Shown: positions 1 to 8,257 of the stretch, piece after piece
Position numbering within the stretch: position 1 is the stretch's first letter
How the letters are laid out: each line of letters begins with the position of its first letter
Assembly (NCBI GenBank): GCA_013003075.1
Contig: JABDLJ010000034.1
Location: 1 to 58,413, forward strand
Source of the DNA: Paracoccaceae bacterium
GTDB lineage: Bacteria; Pseudomonadota; Alphaproteobacteria; Rhodobacterales; Rhodobacteraceae
DNA length: 58,413 bases
Reading direction: 5' to 3'
Notes under the pieces: model-generated
What the model saw: only the letters and a program-made list of their open reading frames with translations
Databases searched by the model: none
What the model was told of the DNA's origin: nothing
Made by a program: the position numbers and the translations under genes

Positions 1-1889
1 GTCTTGCGGTGCTCGGCGTGGGCACGCATTCGCTCCGGGCTCTGTCCGGTATAACCAATGGTCCACATGCCGCGGTTGAACTCGCGGGTGATGTCCTCGA
101 TGTTGGGCTCGCCGTCGTCGATCGCGATGTTGCGGAACATGCGGTCGTCAAAGCCGAATTTCTGCGCGAACATGTGCATGATCGTGTGGTCGGGCAGGGA
201 TTCGAACAGCGGGTCAACCACCTTGTCGCGCCACTGGAGCGACCGGTTCGAGGCGGTGACAGAGCCGCGCGTCTCGAACTGGGTCGCTGCGGGCAGCAGG
301 TAGACGCCTTCGTCGCGGTCCTGCAGCACGGCCGTCACGGTCGGGTAGGGATCGACCACGACCAGCAGGTCCAGCTTTTCCATCGCCGTCTTCATCTCTT
401 TCTGACGGGTCTGGCTGTTGGGCGCGTGGCCCCACAGGACCATGGCGCGGGTCGGATTGGGCTGGTCGAGGTTTTCCTTTGCCTCGAGCACGCCGTCGAT
501 CCAGCGGGACACCGTGATGCCCGTCAGGTTCATCAGGTTCTTGTCCTTGCCGTCCGATCCGGTGACGGTGGCGAACTGGTCTTTCAGCCAGTCCAGATCC
601 TCGCCCCAGACCCGCGCCCAGTGCGCCCAGGCACCGGCCGACAGGCCGTAATAGCCGGGCAGCGTGTGCGACAGGACCCCAAGGTCCGTGGCGCCCTGCA
701 CGTTGTCATGGCCGCGGAAGATGTTGGTGCCGCCGCCGGAAACGCCCATGTTACCCAAGGCCAGCTGCAACACGCAGTAGGCGCGCGTGTTGTTGTTGCC
801 GTTGGTGTGCTGGGTGCCGCCCATGCACCAGATCACGGTGCCGGGGCGATTGTTGGCCATCGTGCGGGCCACGCGGCGCAGTTGCGAGCCCGGAACGCCG
901 GTGACGCGCTCGACCTCCTCGGGGGTCCACTTGGCGACTTCTGCCTCGATCTGGTCCATGCCCCAGACCCGGGTGCGGATGAACTCACCGTCTTCCCACT
1001 CGTTCTCGAAGATGTGCCACAGGATACCCCAGATCAGCGCCACGTCCGAGCCGGGCCGGAAGCGCACATACTCATCAGCATGAGCCGCTGTCCGGGTGAA
1101 GCGCGGATCGCAGACGATCAATGGGGCGTTGTTCTGCTCTTTGGCGCGCAGCAGGTGCAGAAGCGACACCGGGTGCGCCTCGGCTGGGTTGCCGCCGATC
1201 ACGAAGATCGCCTTGGAGTTATGGATGTCGTTGTAGCTGTTGGTCATGGCGCCGTAGCCCCATGTGTTGGCCACACCGGCAACCGTGGTCGAGTGACAGA
1301 TCCGCGCCTGGTGATCGACGTTGTTCGTGCCCCAGTAGGCCGCGAACTTGCGGAACAGATAGGCCTGCTCGTTGTTGTGCTTGGCCGATCCCAGCCAGTA
1401 GACGCTGTCCGGTCCGCTTTCTTCGCGGATCTGCATCATGCCATCGCCGATCTCGTCGATCGCCTGGTCCCAGCTGACGCGCTTCCACTCGCCGCCTTCC
1501 AGCTTCATCGGATACTTCAGACGCCGCTCGCCATGCGCGTGCTCGCGCACCGCAGCGCCCTTGGCACAATGAGCGCCAAGGTTGAACGGGCTGTCCCAGC
1601 CGGGCTCTTGCCCGGTCCAGACGCCGTTCGAAACCTCGGCGACGACCGTACAGCCCACAGAGCAGTGCGTACAAACCGACTTGACGAGGTCGACGGCCCC
1701 CTGAACGGCCGATTGCGCTGACGCTTGCGTCACCGTTCCGCCGGTGGCGCTGATGGCTGCCAGGCCGCCGATGGCCAGTCCCGACCCGCGCAGAAATGCG
1801 CGGCGGTCGACCGACTTGTTGGCTACGTCTGACAGGATACTTGTCCGCTGCGGCGCTCGTGTCGCCCCGCTGGTCTTTTTCCTTAGCAT
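1..1889 (-). CDS. fdhA: Formate dehydrogenase alpha subunit, N-terminal two thirds (runs off window)
   Basis: Catalytic subunit of a molybdopterin (Mo or W) formate dehydrogenase, oxidising formate to CO2. About 629 codons are present; the 3' end lies beyond position 1. The start ATG at 1889 follows AAGGGAGG. The N-terminus has a twin-arginine motif (DRRAFLRG) and a hydrophobic stretch, so export by Tat is expected. A [4Fe-4S] motif follows (CTHCSVGC, then a fourth Cys near residue 100). The active-site segment reads RICHSTTVAG: residue 198 is a TGT cysteine where FdnG-type enzymes have selenocysteine, so no SECIS is needed. Family assignment is firm. The metal is not visible in the protein, but tupBCA nearby makes tungsten plausible (inference). 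Confidence 0.93.
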   Translation of the reverse strand, partial: MLRKKTSGATRAPQRTSILSDVANKSVDRRAFLRGSGLAIGGLAAISATGGTVTQASAQSAVQGAVDLVKSVCTHCSVGCTVVAEVSNGVWTGQEPGWDSPFNLGAHCAKGAAVREHAHGERRLKYPMKLEGGEWKRVSWDQAIDEIGDGMMQIREESGPDSVYWLGSAKHNNEQAYLFRKFAAYWGTNNVDHQARICHSTTVAGVANTWGYGAMTNSYNDIHNSKAIFVIGGNPAEAHPVSLLHLLRAKEQNNAPLIVCDPRFTRTAAHADEYVRFRPGSDVALIWGILWHIFENEWEDGEFIRTRVWGMDQIEAEVAKWTPEEVERVTGVPGSQLRRVARTMANNRPGTVIWCMGGTQHTNGNNNTRAYCVLQLALGNMGVSGGGTNIFRGHDNVQGATDLGVLSHTLPGYYGLSAGAWAHWARVWGEDLDWLKDQFATVTGSDGKDKNLMNLTGITVSRWIDGVLEAKENLDQPNPTRAMVLWGHAPNSQTRQKEMKTAMEKLDLLVVVDPYPTVTAVLQDRDEGVYLLPAATQFETRGSVTASNRSLQWRDKVVDPLFESLPDHTIMHMFAQKFGFDDRMFRNIAIDDGEPNIEDITREFNRGMWTIGYTGQSPERMRAHAEHRK

Positions 1890-1947
1890 GGTGTCCTCCC
1901 TTCCTGGCCCTCTTGGGTGCCCAGGTGAAATAGTGGCGTCCGGGTGA

Positions 1948-2151
1948 TCAGAACCGGGCGCTGTCGAGATAAGCGCGGGTGTGTTCGGTATCCTGCATCT
2001 TGTCGGATGTCGGATCGACGCTTGCCGCTTCGGCCTGCGTTCCGCCCAGCGAGGCGGCAGCAACGGCTGCCGGTGCGGCAACTCCTGCCATTTTCAGAAA
2101 ATCTCGGCGGCCCGCTTTGTCGGCGTGGCGATCCTCGGTTTTCTTGGTCAT
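1948..2151 (-). CDS. Small Tat-signal protein of formate dehydrogenase operons
   Basis: A 67-residue protein, MTKKTEDRHADKAGRRDFLK at its start, with a Tat motif (RRDFLK), a hydrophobic Ala-rich segment, an AEA cleavage-like site and a short polar tail. This matches the 'formate dehydrogenase region TAT target' family of small proteins encoded just upstream of fdhA. I chose the ATG at 2151 over an upstream in-frame start at 2184 because GGGGAG lies at ideal distance before it. It ends 58 bases before fdhA and is surely cotranscribed. Its molecular role is unknown; a helper in Tat export or subunit assembly is only a guess. Confidence 0.8.
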   Translation of the reverse strand: MTKKTEDRHADKAGRRDFLKMAGVAAPAAVAAASLGGTQAEAASVDPTSDKMQDTEHTRAYLDSARF

Positions 2152-2206
2152 GGGATGTCTCCCCTTCTTGGTTGTGACGGGCATCCCCGTCGGTTTGTAC
2201 AGGACG

Positions 2207-2815
2207 CTACCCTGCGCTCATGCGAAATGCTTCGCGTTCGATATCCATGAAGATCCGCCCGACATTGCCCACCGAGGCATAAAGGACAGAATTCTTGGCC
2301 GCTTCGAGATCACTGAAGAAGTGACCCGCCCACGGCGCGATGTGCTTGTTGAAGAACGCCTTCTGGACGTCCAGCGGCGCCGGATCGGAAAACCGGCCGA
2401 CGATCAGACCGCCCATCATCTCCATCAGCGAGGCGATATTGTCCTCGGGCTCGTAGACATTCGGCGCGCGCGTGATCCGCTGGGCCGCCATGTCGCTGCG
2501 CAGCGTCGCCAGCGGCTTTTCATTGAGAAAGCCGGTTAGGTAATAGCTGGCGTAGGGCAGAAGCTCGCCCCGGCCAAGCCCGATGAAAAGCGCGTTGAAT
2601 TCGCGTTCCACGGCTTTTGGTTTGCTGGACGCGGCAACGCGGGCAAGACCCGAGATCGCCTGGCCAATCTCGCTGTCGTCGCCCGACAGCCCGGCGGTCT
2701 GGTCGAGTAGAAGCTGGTCCGGCGGCGCCGACAGGATCAGGCCCACGAAGTTGTAAAGATCGGCGCGCAGGCGATCTTCTTCGCCTACCGCAACGGGCTG
2801 GGTCTGCGCGGTCAT
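2207..2815 (-). CDS. TorD/NarJ-like molybdoenzyme chaperone
   Basis: A 202-residue, all-helical-looking protein with the hallmark VYEPEDN segment around residue 143 of TorD/DmsD/NarJ-type chaperones. Members bind Tat signal peptides of molybdoenzymes and hold the apoenzyme until cofactor insertion. Length fits the family (about 200). It overlaps the upstream DUF3306 gene by four bases (ATGA) and precedes the Tat-target gene and fdhA, so FdhA is the expected client. Cytoplasmic. Confidence 0.88.
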   Translation of the reverse strand: MTAQTQPVAVGEEDRLRADLYNFVGLILSAPPDQLLLDQTAGLSGDDSEIGQAISGLARVAASSKPKAVEREFNALFIGLGRGELLPYASYYLTGFLNEKPLATLRSDMAAQRITRAPNVYEPEDNIASLMEMMGGLIVGRFSDPAPLDVQKAFFNKHIAPWAGHFFSDLEAAKNSVLYASVGNVGRIFMDIEREAFRMSAG

Positions 2816-3417
2816 GCCGATGTCCCCTCAAAGCTGAAGGACATGCGCCGCGCAGGGGCGGCGGCAGGCTCGGCGGCCGCATCCGCTTCGGCGACCGTGG
2901 GGTTGCCCGGCGCAGGATCGACGGTCTCGATGGTCTCGGCGGACTGGTCCGCGGTGGCGACCGCTTCGGCCGGCTCGCCCTCAGGCGCGGCTTTCTCGGC
3001 CAGGATGGCATCCGCTTCACGCTGAAGCTCTTCGATATGGCTCAGCATACCCTTGCCGACCTGATAGGCGGTCTTGAACACCGTCACGTTTTCGGCGGCG
3101 CTGTTGAAGTCGTCATCATAGTCGTTCAGGCCATCGACGCAGGCCAGGACCGGATTGCTGCGCCACAGCTTGCGCAATGCGCGCCGGCGCAGGCGCTCGG
3201 GCACCGCCTTCGTCATGAAGGCCTTGAAATCATCGCCCGGACCAAGCGTATCGGGATCGGGCAGGCCAAGTTCATCGAGGATCTCATCGTCCGGCTTATC
3301 GTCCAGCGCAGCCTGCGCTTCGGCGTCGGTCTGCCGCACCTTTTCAAGGCGGCTCGCCTGTTCCTCGGCGGCCACTGCGGCGCGGCGGCGGGACCAGAAG
3401 TTCTCGGCGCGGCTCAT
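2812..3417 (-). CDS. DUF3306 family protein
   Basis: A 201-residue soluble protein. The N-terminal half is basic then acidic (MSRAENFWSRRR at the start) and contains the conserved core ALRKLWRSNPVLACVDGLND around residues 80-100 that marks DUF3306. The C-terminal 70 residues are Ala/Glu/Pro-rich and probably disordered. It overlaps DUF3305 upstream and the TorD gene downstream by four bases each, so translation is coupled. DUF3305/DUF3306 pairs recur in formate dehydrogenase operons; their function is not established. A maturation role is inferred from context only. Confidence 0.82.
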   Translation of the reverse strand: MSRAENFWSRRRAAVAAEEQASRLEKVRQTDAEAQAALDDKPDDEILDELGLPDPDTLGPGDDFKAFMTKAVPERLRRRALRKLWRSNPVLACVDGLNDYDDDFNSAAENVTVFKTAYQVGKGMLSHIEELQREADAILAEKAAPEGEPAEAVATADQSAETIETVDPAPGNPTVAEADAAAEPAAAPARRMSFSFEGTSA

Positions 3418-3971
3418 GGCGCGGCCCTGCGCCGGGTCGGCGCGCGGTAGACATCCGTCAGCTGCGAGATCCGCGGATCACCAATGCCGTCCTCGACAAG
3501 ATCGCGGCGCTGCTTGTCGCGCTGCCGCTTGATGAAGACCTCTTCCTTGAAATGCGCGTCGGTGAAGGCTTGCACCCAGGCGACGAGGCCCTCCGGCATC
3601 GCGACCTTCTCGACCGTCTGATCGCCGGAACAGGTATAGTCTTCAGCCAGGTAGGGAGACGCAGTCACGCCGATCACCTCGAAAGGGGCAATGCCGTCTT
3701 CCTCGGCTTCGCGCATCATCACGTAAACCGATGGCACCTCCATCGACAGCGCGACGCGGTAGGCCTCGGCCTCAGTGGCGTGCAACTCAAGCGTCAGCGT
3801 CGCGGCGTGGTATTCCGTCGCATCACCGTGCTGGCGCAGAACTTTCCAGTTGGCGGGGGGCGCACCGGGAATCACTGCGACCGCACGCCAGTGCCACGCA
3901 GCCCATCTGGTAGCACCCGGCTCACGCCGAAACACTATTCCCAAGGGCAAATATTGCGCTTTATCCAGCAC
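3414..3971 (-). CDS. DUF3305 family protein
   Basis: About 185 residues. Recognisable core: LPLGIVFRREPGATRWAAWH near the N-terminus and PLTVELH-type strands (LTLELHATEAEAYRVAL) in the middle, as in DUF3305. The open frame extends further upstream to 4334, but that extension does not look like the family. No ATG sits at the expected place. A GTG at 3971 (GGGGAG 13 bases upstream) or a TTG at 3950 are the candidates; I list the GTG. First gene of the minus-strand fdh operon. Function unknown. Confidence 0.72.
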   Translation of the reverse strand: MLDKAQYLPLGIVFRREPGATRWAAWHWRAVAVIPGAPPANWKVLRQHGDATEYHAATLTLELHATEAEAYRVALSMEVPSVYVMMREAEEDGIAPFEVIGVTASPYLAEDYTCSGDQTVEKVAMPEGLVAWVQAFTDAHFKEEVFIKRQRDKQRRDLVEDGIGDPRISQLTDVYRAPTRRRAAP

Positions 3972-4201
3972 GTTTGCGGAAGGTCTCCCCGATTGGATGA
4001 GTTTTTCTTTTATCTTGCGGCAGCGGGTCCCGCATGTGAAGTGTTTTTTGCATATGATTGCATGCAACCCCTTCAAAAGGTGGAAAGCAAGGTCGACGGT
4101 TCGCGGAACTTTCGGGTTTACGCTGCCGAAAAATCCGGAATAGCCTGTGCCACCCGGCGCACCAGAGAGGTGCGAACGTTGTAGCGCCTTCAGGAGCAGC
4201 C
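3972..4201. promoter_or_regulatory. Divergent promoter region between the two fdh transcription units
   Basis: This 230-base gap separates the minus-strand DUF3305-fdhA operon from the plus-strand ferredoxin gene and must hold both promoters. It is locally AT-rich (4045-4067). Within it TTGCATATGA (4048-4057) is followed directly by the perfect palindrome TTGCATGCAA (4058-4067), a plausible operator. No regulator gene lies in the window, so which protein binds, if any, is unknown. Confidence 0.4.
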
Positions 4202-6154
4202 ATGACAAAGACAGTGATTCTTTGCGATTGTCTGGGCACCCAGACCATTGACCGCGAGGCGATCGAGCGCGGAAGCGGGCTGGTGTGCTCGTGGGTGCAC
4301 TCGGCGCTTTGCACCGATCAGATCGAGCAGGCATCCGCCGCGATATCTCAAGGCGGCGCGATCATCGCCTGCCAACAGGAAAAGGCGCGTTTTGAAGCGC
4401 TGGCAACCGAGCTTGAAATCGATCCGCCCGCCTTCGTGGATATCCGCGACCGCGCCGGCTGGACGGCCGATCCTGCGCCGGCCGCGGCGAAGATGGCGGC
4501 GCTGGTGGCCGAGGCGGCCTTGCCGGTGGCGGCGGCCAAGACCGTCGATGTGATATCCGAAGGCGTTTGCCTGATCATCGGGCCCGCCGATGTCGCTGTG
4601 CCGGCGGCGCAGGATCTTTGCGAGGCGCTCGCGGTGACCGTCCTTCTGACCGAAGGCGAGGTGCCCGGGATCGATGCCCGCTTTGATGTGGTCAAGGGCA
4701 CCGTACGTTCGGCAGCTGGCGCTTTAGCCGGCTTTTCGGTCCGGATCGACGCGCTGCAGCAGGTGATCCCCGGCGGCCGGGGCGCTCCGCAGATGACAGA
4801 GCCGCGTGATGGCGGAAGCTCGGTCTGTGATATCATCGTGGATCTGTCGGGCGCGCCGTCGCTCTTTGCTGCCGGGCACAAGCGCGAGGGCTATCTGCGC
4901 GCCGATCCAAAAAGCCTCCCGACGCGCAGCGCGGCATTGCTTGAGGCCGTGCAACTGGTCGGCACTTTCGAAAAACCGCTCTACGTGCGGCTGGAGCCGT
5001 CGCTTTGCGCTCATTCACGGGCCGAAAAACCGGCGTGTTCGAATTGCCTGAACCTCTGCCCGACGGGCGCAATCACGCCCGCGGGCGAGCATGTCAGCGT
5101 CGATCCGATGATCTGCGCTGGCTGCGGCGCGTGCTCGGCGGTCTGCCCCTCGGGCGCGATTTCCTACGATGCGCCTGCGGTCGAGACCGTCTTCCGGCGG
5201 ATCACCACGCTGGCATCCACCTATCGCGCGATCGAAGGGGGCGCCCCGTCGCTTTTGGTCCACGATGCCGAGCACGGCGCCGAGATTATCCGCCTCTCGG
5301 CCCGCTATTCAGATGGTTTGCCCGCCGACGTGATCCCGCTGGAGGTGGACGCGCTGGCCGGGTTCGGCCACGCCGAGATGCTGGGCGCTCTGGCCGCCGG
5401 GTTCGCCCGCGTCGATGTGCTGTTGTCGCCAAAGACCGAGCGTGACGCACCGGTTCGCGAAGAGGCGCTTGCGACCGCGATTGCCGGGGCCGGGAAGATC
5501 CGCCTTCTGGACCTGGTCGATCCCGAAGAGTTGACCGTTCAATTCGCGGCCGCGCCCTCACAGGCGCCGGTGGCTCCGGTCCTGCCGCTTGGCACGCGCC
5601 GCCAGATCACCCGCCTGTCCGCAAAGGCGCTGGCCCCCGCGGCAGAGGTCATCGATTTGCCCGCCGATGCGCCCTATGGCGCGGTGCTTGTCGACACTGG
5701 TGCCTGCACGCTGTGCCTGTCCTGCGTTTCGCTCTGCCCATCGGGCGCGCTGGGCGACAATCCGGACCTGCCGCAACTTCGGTTTCAGGAAGATGCCTGC
5801 CTGCAATGCGGCCTCTGCGCGAATATCTGCCCCGAGAATGCGATCACGCTGAAGCCGCGGCTGAACCTGGCCGACGCCGCGCTGAGCCAGGTCGTGCTGC
5901 ACGAGGAAGAGCCCTTCGCCTGCGTCGAATGCGGCACGCTTTTCGGCACCAGGTCGACGGTCGAGAAGATCATGGAAAAGCTGGCGGGTAACCACGCGAT
6001 GTTCGCCAATCCCCAGGCGGCGCGGATGATCCAGATGTGCGACAATTGCCGTATCCAGGCGCAGTATCACTCGGAAGACAATCCCTTTGCGTCAGGCGAG
6101 CGCCCCAAGGTGCGCACCACCGATGACTACCTCAGCAAGCGCAAGGACCACTGA
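4202..6154 (+). CDS. Poly-[4Fe-4S] ferredoxin protein of the formate dehydrogenase cluster
   Basis: 650 residues, starting at the ATG after AGGAGCAGCC (the open frame extends upstream but without signal). Four ferredoxin-type cysteine motifs are visible: CSNCLNLCP near residue 279, CAGCGACSAVCP near 305, CTLCLSCVSLCP near 501 and CLQCGLCANICP near 532. That gives room for about four [4Fe-4S] clusters. The C-terminus adds CVECG near 577 and CDNC near 612, a possible further metal site. The N-terminal 250 residues carry extra Cys near residues 8 and 29-36. No signal peptide or membrane segment, so it is cytoplasmic. It probably passes electrons between formate dehydrogenase and a partner; direction and partner are inference. 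Confidence 0.82.
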   Translation: MTKTVILCDCLGTQTIDREAIERGSGLVCSWVHSALCTDQIEQASAAISQGGAIIACQQEKARFEALATELEIDPPAFVDIRDRAGWTADPAPAAAKMAALVAEAALPVAAAKTVDVISEGVCLIIGPADVAVPAAQDLCEALAVTVLLTEGEVPGIDARFDVVKGTVRSAAGALAGFSVRIDALQQVIPGGRGAPQMTEPRDGGSSVCDIIVDLSGAPSLFAAGHKREGYLRADPKSLPTRSAALLEAVQLVGTFEKPLYVRLEPSLCAHSRAEKPACSNCLNLCPTGAITPAGEHVSVDPMICAGCGACSAVCPSGAISYDAPAVETVFRRITTLASTYRAIEGGAPSLLVHDAEHGAEIIRLSARYSDGLPADVIPLEVDALAGFGHAEMLGALAAGFARVDVLLSPKTERDAPVREEALATAIAGAGKIRLLDLVDPEELTVQFAAAPSQAPVAPVLPLGTRRQITRLSAKALAPAAEVIDLPADAPYGAVLVDTGACTLCLSCVSLCPSGALGDNPDLPQLRFQEDACLQCGLCANICPENAITLKPRLNLADAALSQVVLHEEEPFACVECGTLFGTRSTVEKIMEKLAGNHAMFANPQAARMIQMCDNCRIQAQYHSEDNPFASGERPKVRTTDDYLSKRKDH

Positions 6155-6160
6155 GCGGCG

Positions 6161-6898
6161 CTATCGCAACTGGATCGGCGCGCCGAGATCCGCGGGCTCG
6201 ATGGTGGCGACGAAAGCCAGGATCGCGTCCAGCTCATCCAGCGTCAGCTCGATCGGCACGATGGGCGACGGCCGGCTTTCGTGGAAGGGTTCGGTGACCT
6301 CGGCGATCTGGGTGAAGGCCGGGTGCGGCTTAAGGACGTAGAACGCCTCGAACCGGTTCTGCCAGTCGGGAAAGGTGCGCAAGAGCGAAAAGGACGGCGT
6401 CGAGCCGATGGCGTTCATGCGGTTCTTCTCGCTCACCACGTGGCAGCGCCCGCAATGCAACATCGAGTTTGCCTCGCCGGCCACCACATCGCCGGTCGGC
6501 GCAACCGCCCTCTTTTCCTTCGGCGCAGCCACGTATGCCGCGAAGGTCACAGCGCCGCCGGATTCGAATGACCCGATCGTGTCGCGGCCGATATCCGAGG
6601 TCAGCCATTCGGCGAAGCGGTCGGTATGGGGATTTGGTGTGTGTTCGTAGTGCCAGAGCGTGCCAAGGCCCTCGAATACCGGAACGCCGTTATCCCCGAA
6701 CGCGGCATCTGCGTCGTCTCCGGGTGCCACGACGGTGATCCTAATGCCGGTTTTCAGCGAAAACCGCGGCAAGAGGTATTTCAGAAAGCCGGTTTCGGAA
6801 AGTTCCGCAGGCGCCACCAGCCGGAAGGTGCGATCCTGGGCCACTGCGCCGCCACACGCAAGAAGCACCATCGCGATTGCAACGATCAGCTTGCGCAT
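6161..6898 (-). CDS. Periplasmic TupA-like / cytochrome c fusion protein
   Basis: 246 residues with a Sec signal peptide (MRKLIVAIAMVLLACGGAVA). A single haem-c motif CGRCH is at residues 149-153, followed by a cytochrome-like tail. The first 120 residues resemble the tungstate-binding protein TupA encoded at 9459-10265, but with the middle missing: LLPRFSLKTGIRITVVAPG matches TupA LLPAIAEDTAIEVQLLVVG, and FAEWLTSDIGRDTIGSF matches LEAWLTGPRAKELIDGY. I therefore read it as a degenerate solute-binding fold fused to a c-type cytochrome, probably accepting or donating electrons beside the Tat-exported FdhA. An in-frame start 24 bases upstream (6922) is possible. Convergent with the ferredoxin gene, 6 bases apart. 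Confidence 0.7.
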   Translation of the reverse strand: MRKLIVAIAMVLLACGGAVAQDRTFRLVAPAELSETGFLKYLLPRFSLKTGIRITVVAPGDDADAAFGDNGVPVFEGLGTLWHYEHTPNPHTDRFAEWLTSDIGRDTIGSFESGGAVTFAAYVAAPKEKRAVAPTGDVVAGEANSMLHCGRCHVVSEKNRMNAIGSTPSFSLLRTFPDWQNRFEAFYVLKPHPAFTQIAEVTEPFHESRPSPIVPIELTLDELDAILAFVATIEPADLGAPIQLR

Positions 6899-6993
6899 AT
6901 CACTAGGCCGGCCTCCCAACATCTGGTTGCAAGCCTAGGGCGGCTGGCCTAACACCGTCAACGCTTTGATACATACCCAAGAGGAAGAATGCC

Positions 6994-7188
6994 ATGAGCG
7001 ACGATTTCAACATGTCGATGCGGAAGTTTCTCAAGCAGGTGGGGGTAACCTCGCAGCAGGCGATCGAGGCGGCAATGCGCGAGGCCGGCGATACGGCCGG
7101 CAAAAGCTATGAGGCGAAGGTCGTTCTGACCGTCGAGGGGCTGGACCTGGAATATGTCGTGACCGGCACGATAGAGGGGACGGCATAA
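6994..7188 (+). CDS. DUF6494 family small protein
   Basis: 64 residues, start ATG preceded by GAGGAAGAATGCC. The sequence FNMSMRKFLKQVGVTSQQAI near the N-terminus is diagnostic of DUF6494. A helical front half is followed by a beta-strand-like end. It sits one base before the Mrp gene and is probably cotranscribed with it and the next two genes. Function unknown; constant association with Mrp and formate dehydrogenase genes suggests a role in Fe-S or cofactor handling (inference). Confidence 0.8.
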   Translation: MSDDFNMSMRKFLKQVGVTSQQAIEAAMREAGDTAGKSYEAKVVLTVEGLDLEYVVTGTIEGTA

Positions 7189-7189
7189 G

Positions 7190-8257
7190 GTGGCTCTGAC
7201 CCGCGAAACTGTTCTGGAGGCACTGAAAACTGTCGACGACCCCGTCGGCGGCCAGGATATCGTGGCGGCCGGACTGGTGCGGGCGCTGAATGTCGAAGAC
7301 GGCGCCGTCCGGTTCGTGATGGAGGTGGACCCCGCGCTGGTCGACAAATACGCCGCCGTCAAGGATGCCGCAGAAGCCAGGGTCAAGGCGCTCGACGGCG
7401 CTGGATCGGTCGCCATCGTGCTGACCGCGCATTCCAAACCCTCCGCGCCGCCGGATCTGAAACCGGCCCGCCGCGCCGAGCCAAAAGGCCCCGAGAAGGT
7501 CCCTGGCGTTGACCGGATCATCGCCATCGCGTCCGGCAAGGGCGGGGTCGGCAAGTCGACCGTGTCTTCCAACCTCGCCTGCGCGCTGGCCGCCGAAGGC
7601 CGGCGTGTCGGGCTGCTTGACGCCGATGTCTACGGGCCGTCGCAGCCCCGGATGCTTGGCGTCTCCGGCCGGCCGGCCTCGCCCGACGGAAAGACCATTC
7701 TGCCGATGCGCAATTTCGGTGTGACCATGATGTCGATCGGGCTGATGACCAACGAGGGCCAGGCCGTCGTCTGGCGCGGCCCGATGCTGATGGGTGCGTT
7801 GCAGCAGATGCTGATGCAGGTGCAATGGGGCGCGCTCGATGTGCTTTTGGTGGACCTGCCGCCGGGCACCGGCGATGTCCAGATGACATTGGCGCAAAAA
7901 GCCCATCTGGACGGGGCGATCGTGGTCTCGACACCGCAGGACGTGGCGCTGATGGACGCGCGCAAGGGCGTTGATATGTTCAATCAGCTCGGCACGCCGA
8001 TCATCGGGATGATCGAGAACATGTCGACCCACATCTGCTCGAATTGCGGTCATGAAGAGCATGTCTTCGGACATGGCGGCGTTGCGGCAGAGGCTGAAAA
8101 GCTGGGAGTACCGCTTTTGGCCGAGATCCCGCTGCATCTCGATATTCGTGTGGCCTCGGACGGCGGCGCGCCGATCGTCGTCTCCAAACCCGACAGCGCG
8201 CATGCTGCAGCCTTCCGCAGCGTCGCCCGCGATCTGATAGCCAAAGGCGTTGCATGA
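7190..8257 (+). CDS. apbC: Mrp/ApbC (NBP35-type) iron-sulfur cluster carrier ATPase
   Basis: 355 residues, GTG start one base after the DUF6494 stop. An N-terminal DUF59/MIP18-like domain (about 1-85) is followed by the P-loop ATPase domain. The deviant Walker A motif ASGKGGVGKST lies around residues 113-123 and LLDADVYGPSQP soon after. The cluster-binding CxxC is C283/C286 (HICSNCGHEEHVFG). Members bind and transfer [4Fe-4S] clusters in the cytoplasm. Beside a multi-cluster ferredoxin and FdhA, it is likely a dedicated Fe-S loader. Stop overlaps the next gene by four bases. Confidence 0.92.
   Translation: MALTRETVLEALKTVDDPVGGQDIVAAGLVRALNVEDGAVRFVMEVDPALVDKYAAVKDAAEARVKALDGAGSVAIVLTAHSKPSAPPDLKPARRAEPKGPEKVPGVDRIIAIASGKGGVGKSTVSSNLACALAAEGRRVGLLDADVYGPSQPRMLGVSGRPASPDGKTILPMRNFGVTMMSIGLMTNEGQAVVWRGPMLMGALQQMLMQVQWGALDVLLVDLPPGTGDVQMTLAQKAHLDGAIVVSTPQDVALMDARKGVDMFNQLGTPIIGMIENMSTHICSNCGHEEHVFGHGGVAAEAEKLGVPLLAEIPLHLDIRVASDGGAPIVVSKPDSAHAAAFRSVARDLIAKGVA

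Noticed and set aside
1296-1298. Possible selenocysteine codon in fdhA
   Set aside because: The codon is TGT (Cys198), not TGA, so no selenocysteine insertion is involved.
9-1721. 570-codon open frame on the plus strand
   Set aside because: Antisense to fdhA, whose minus-strand frame has the Tat motif, Fe-S cysteines and active-site segment. The plus frame reflects high-GC codon bias.
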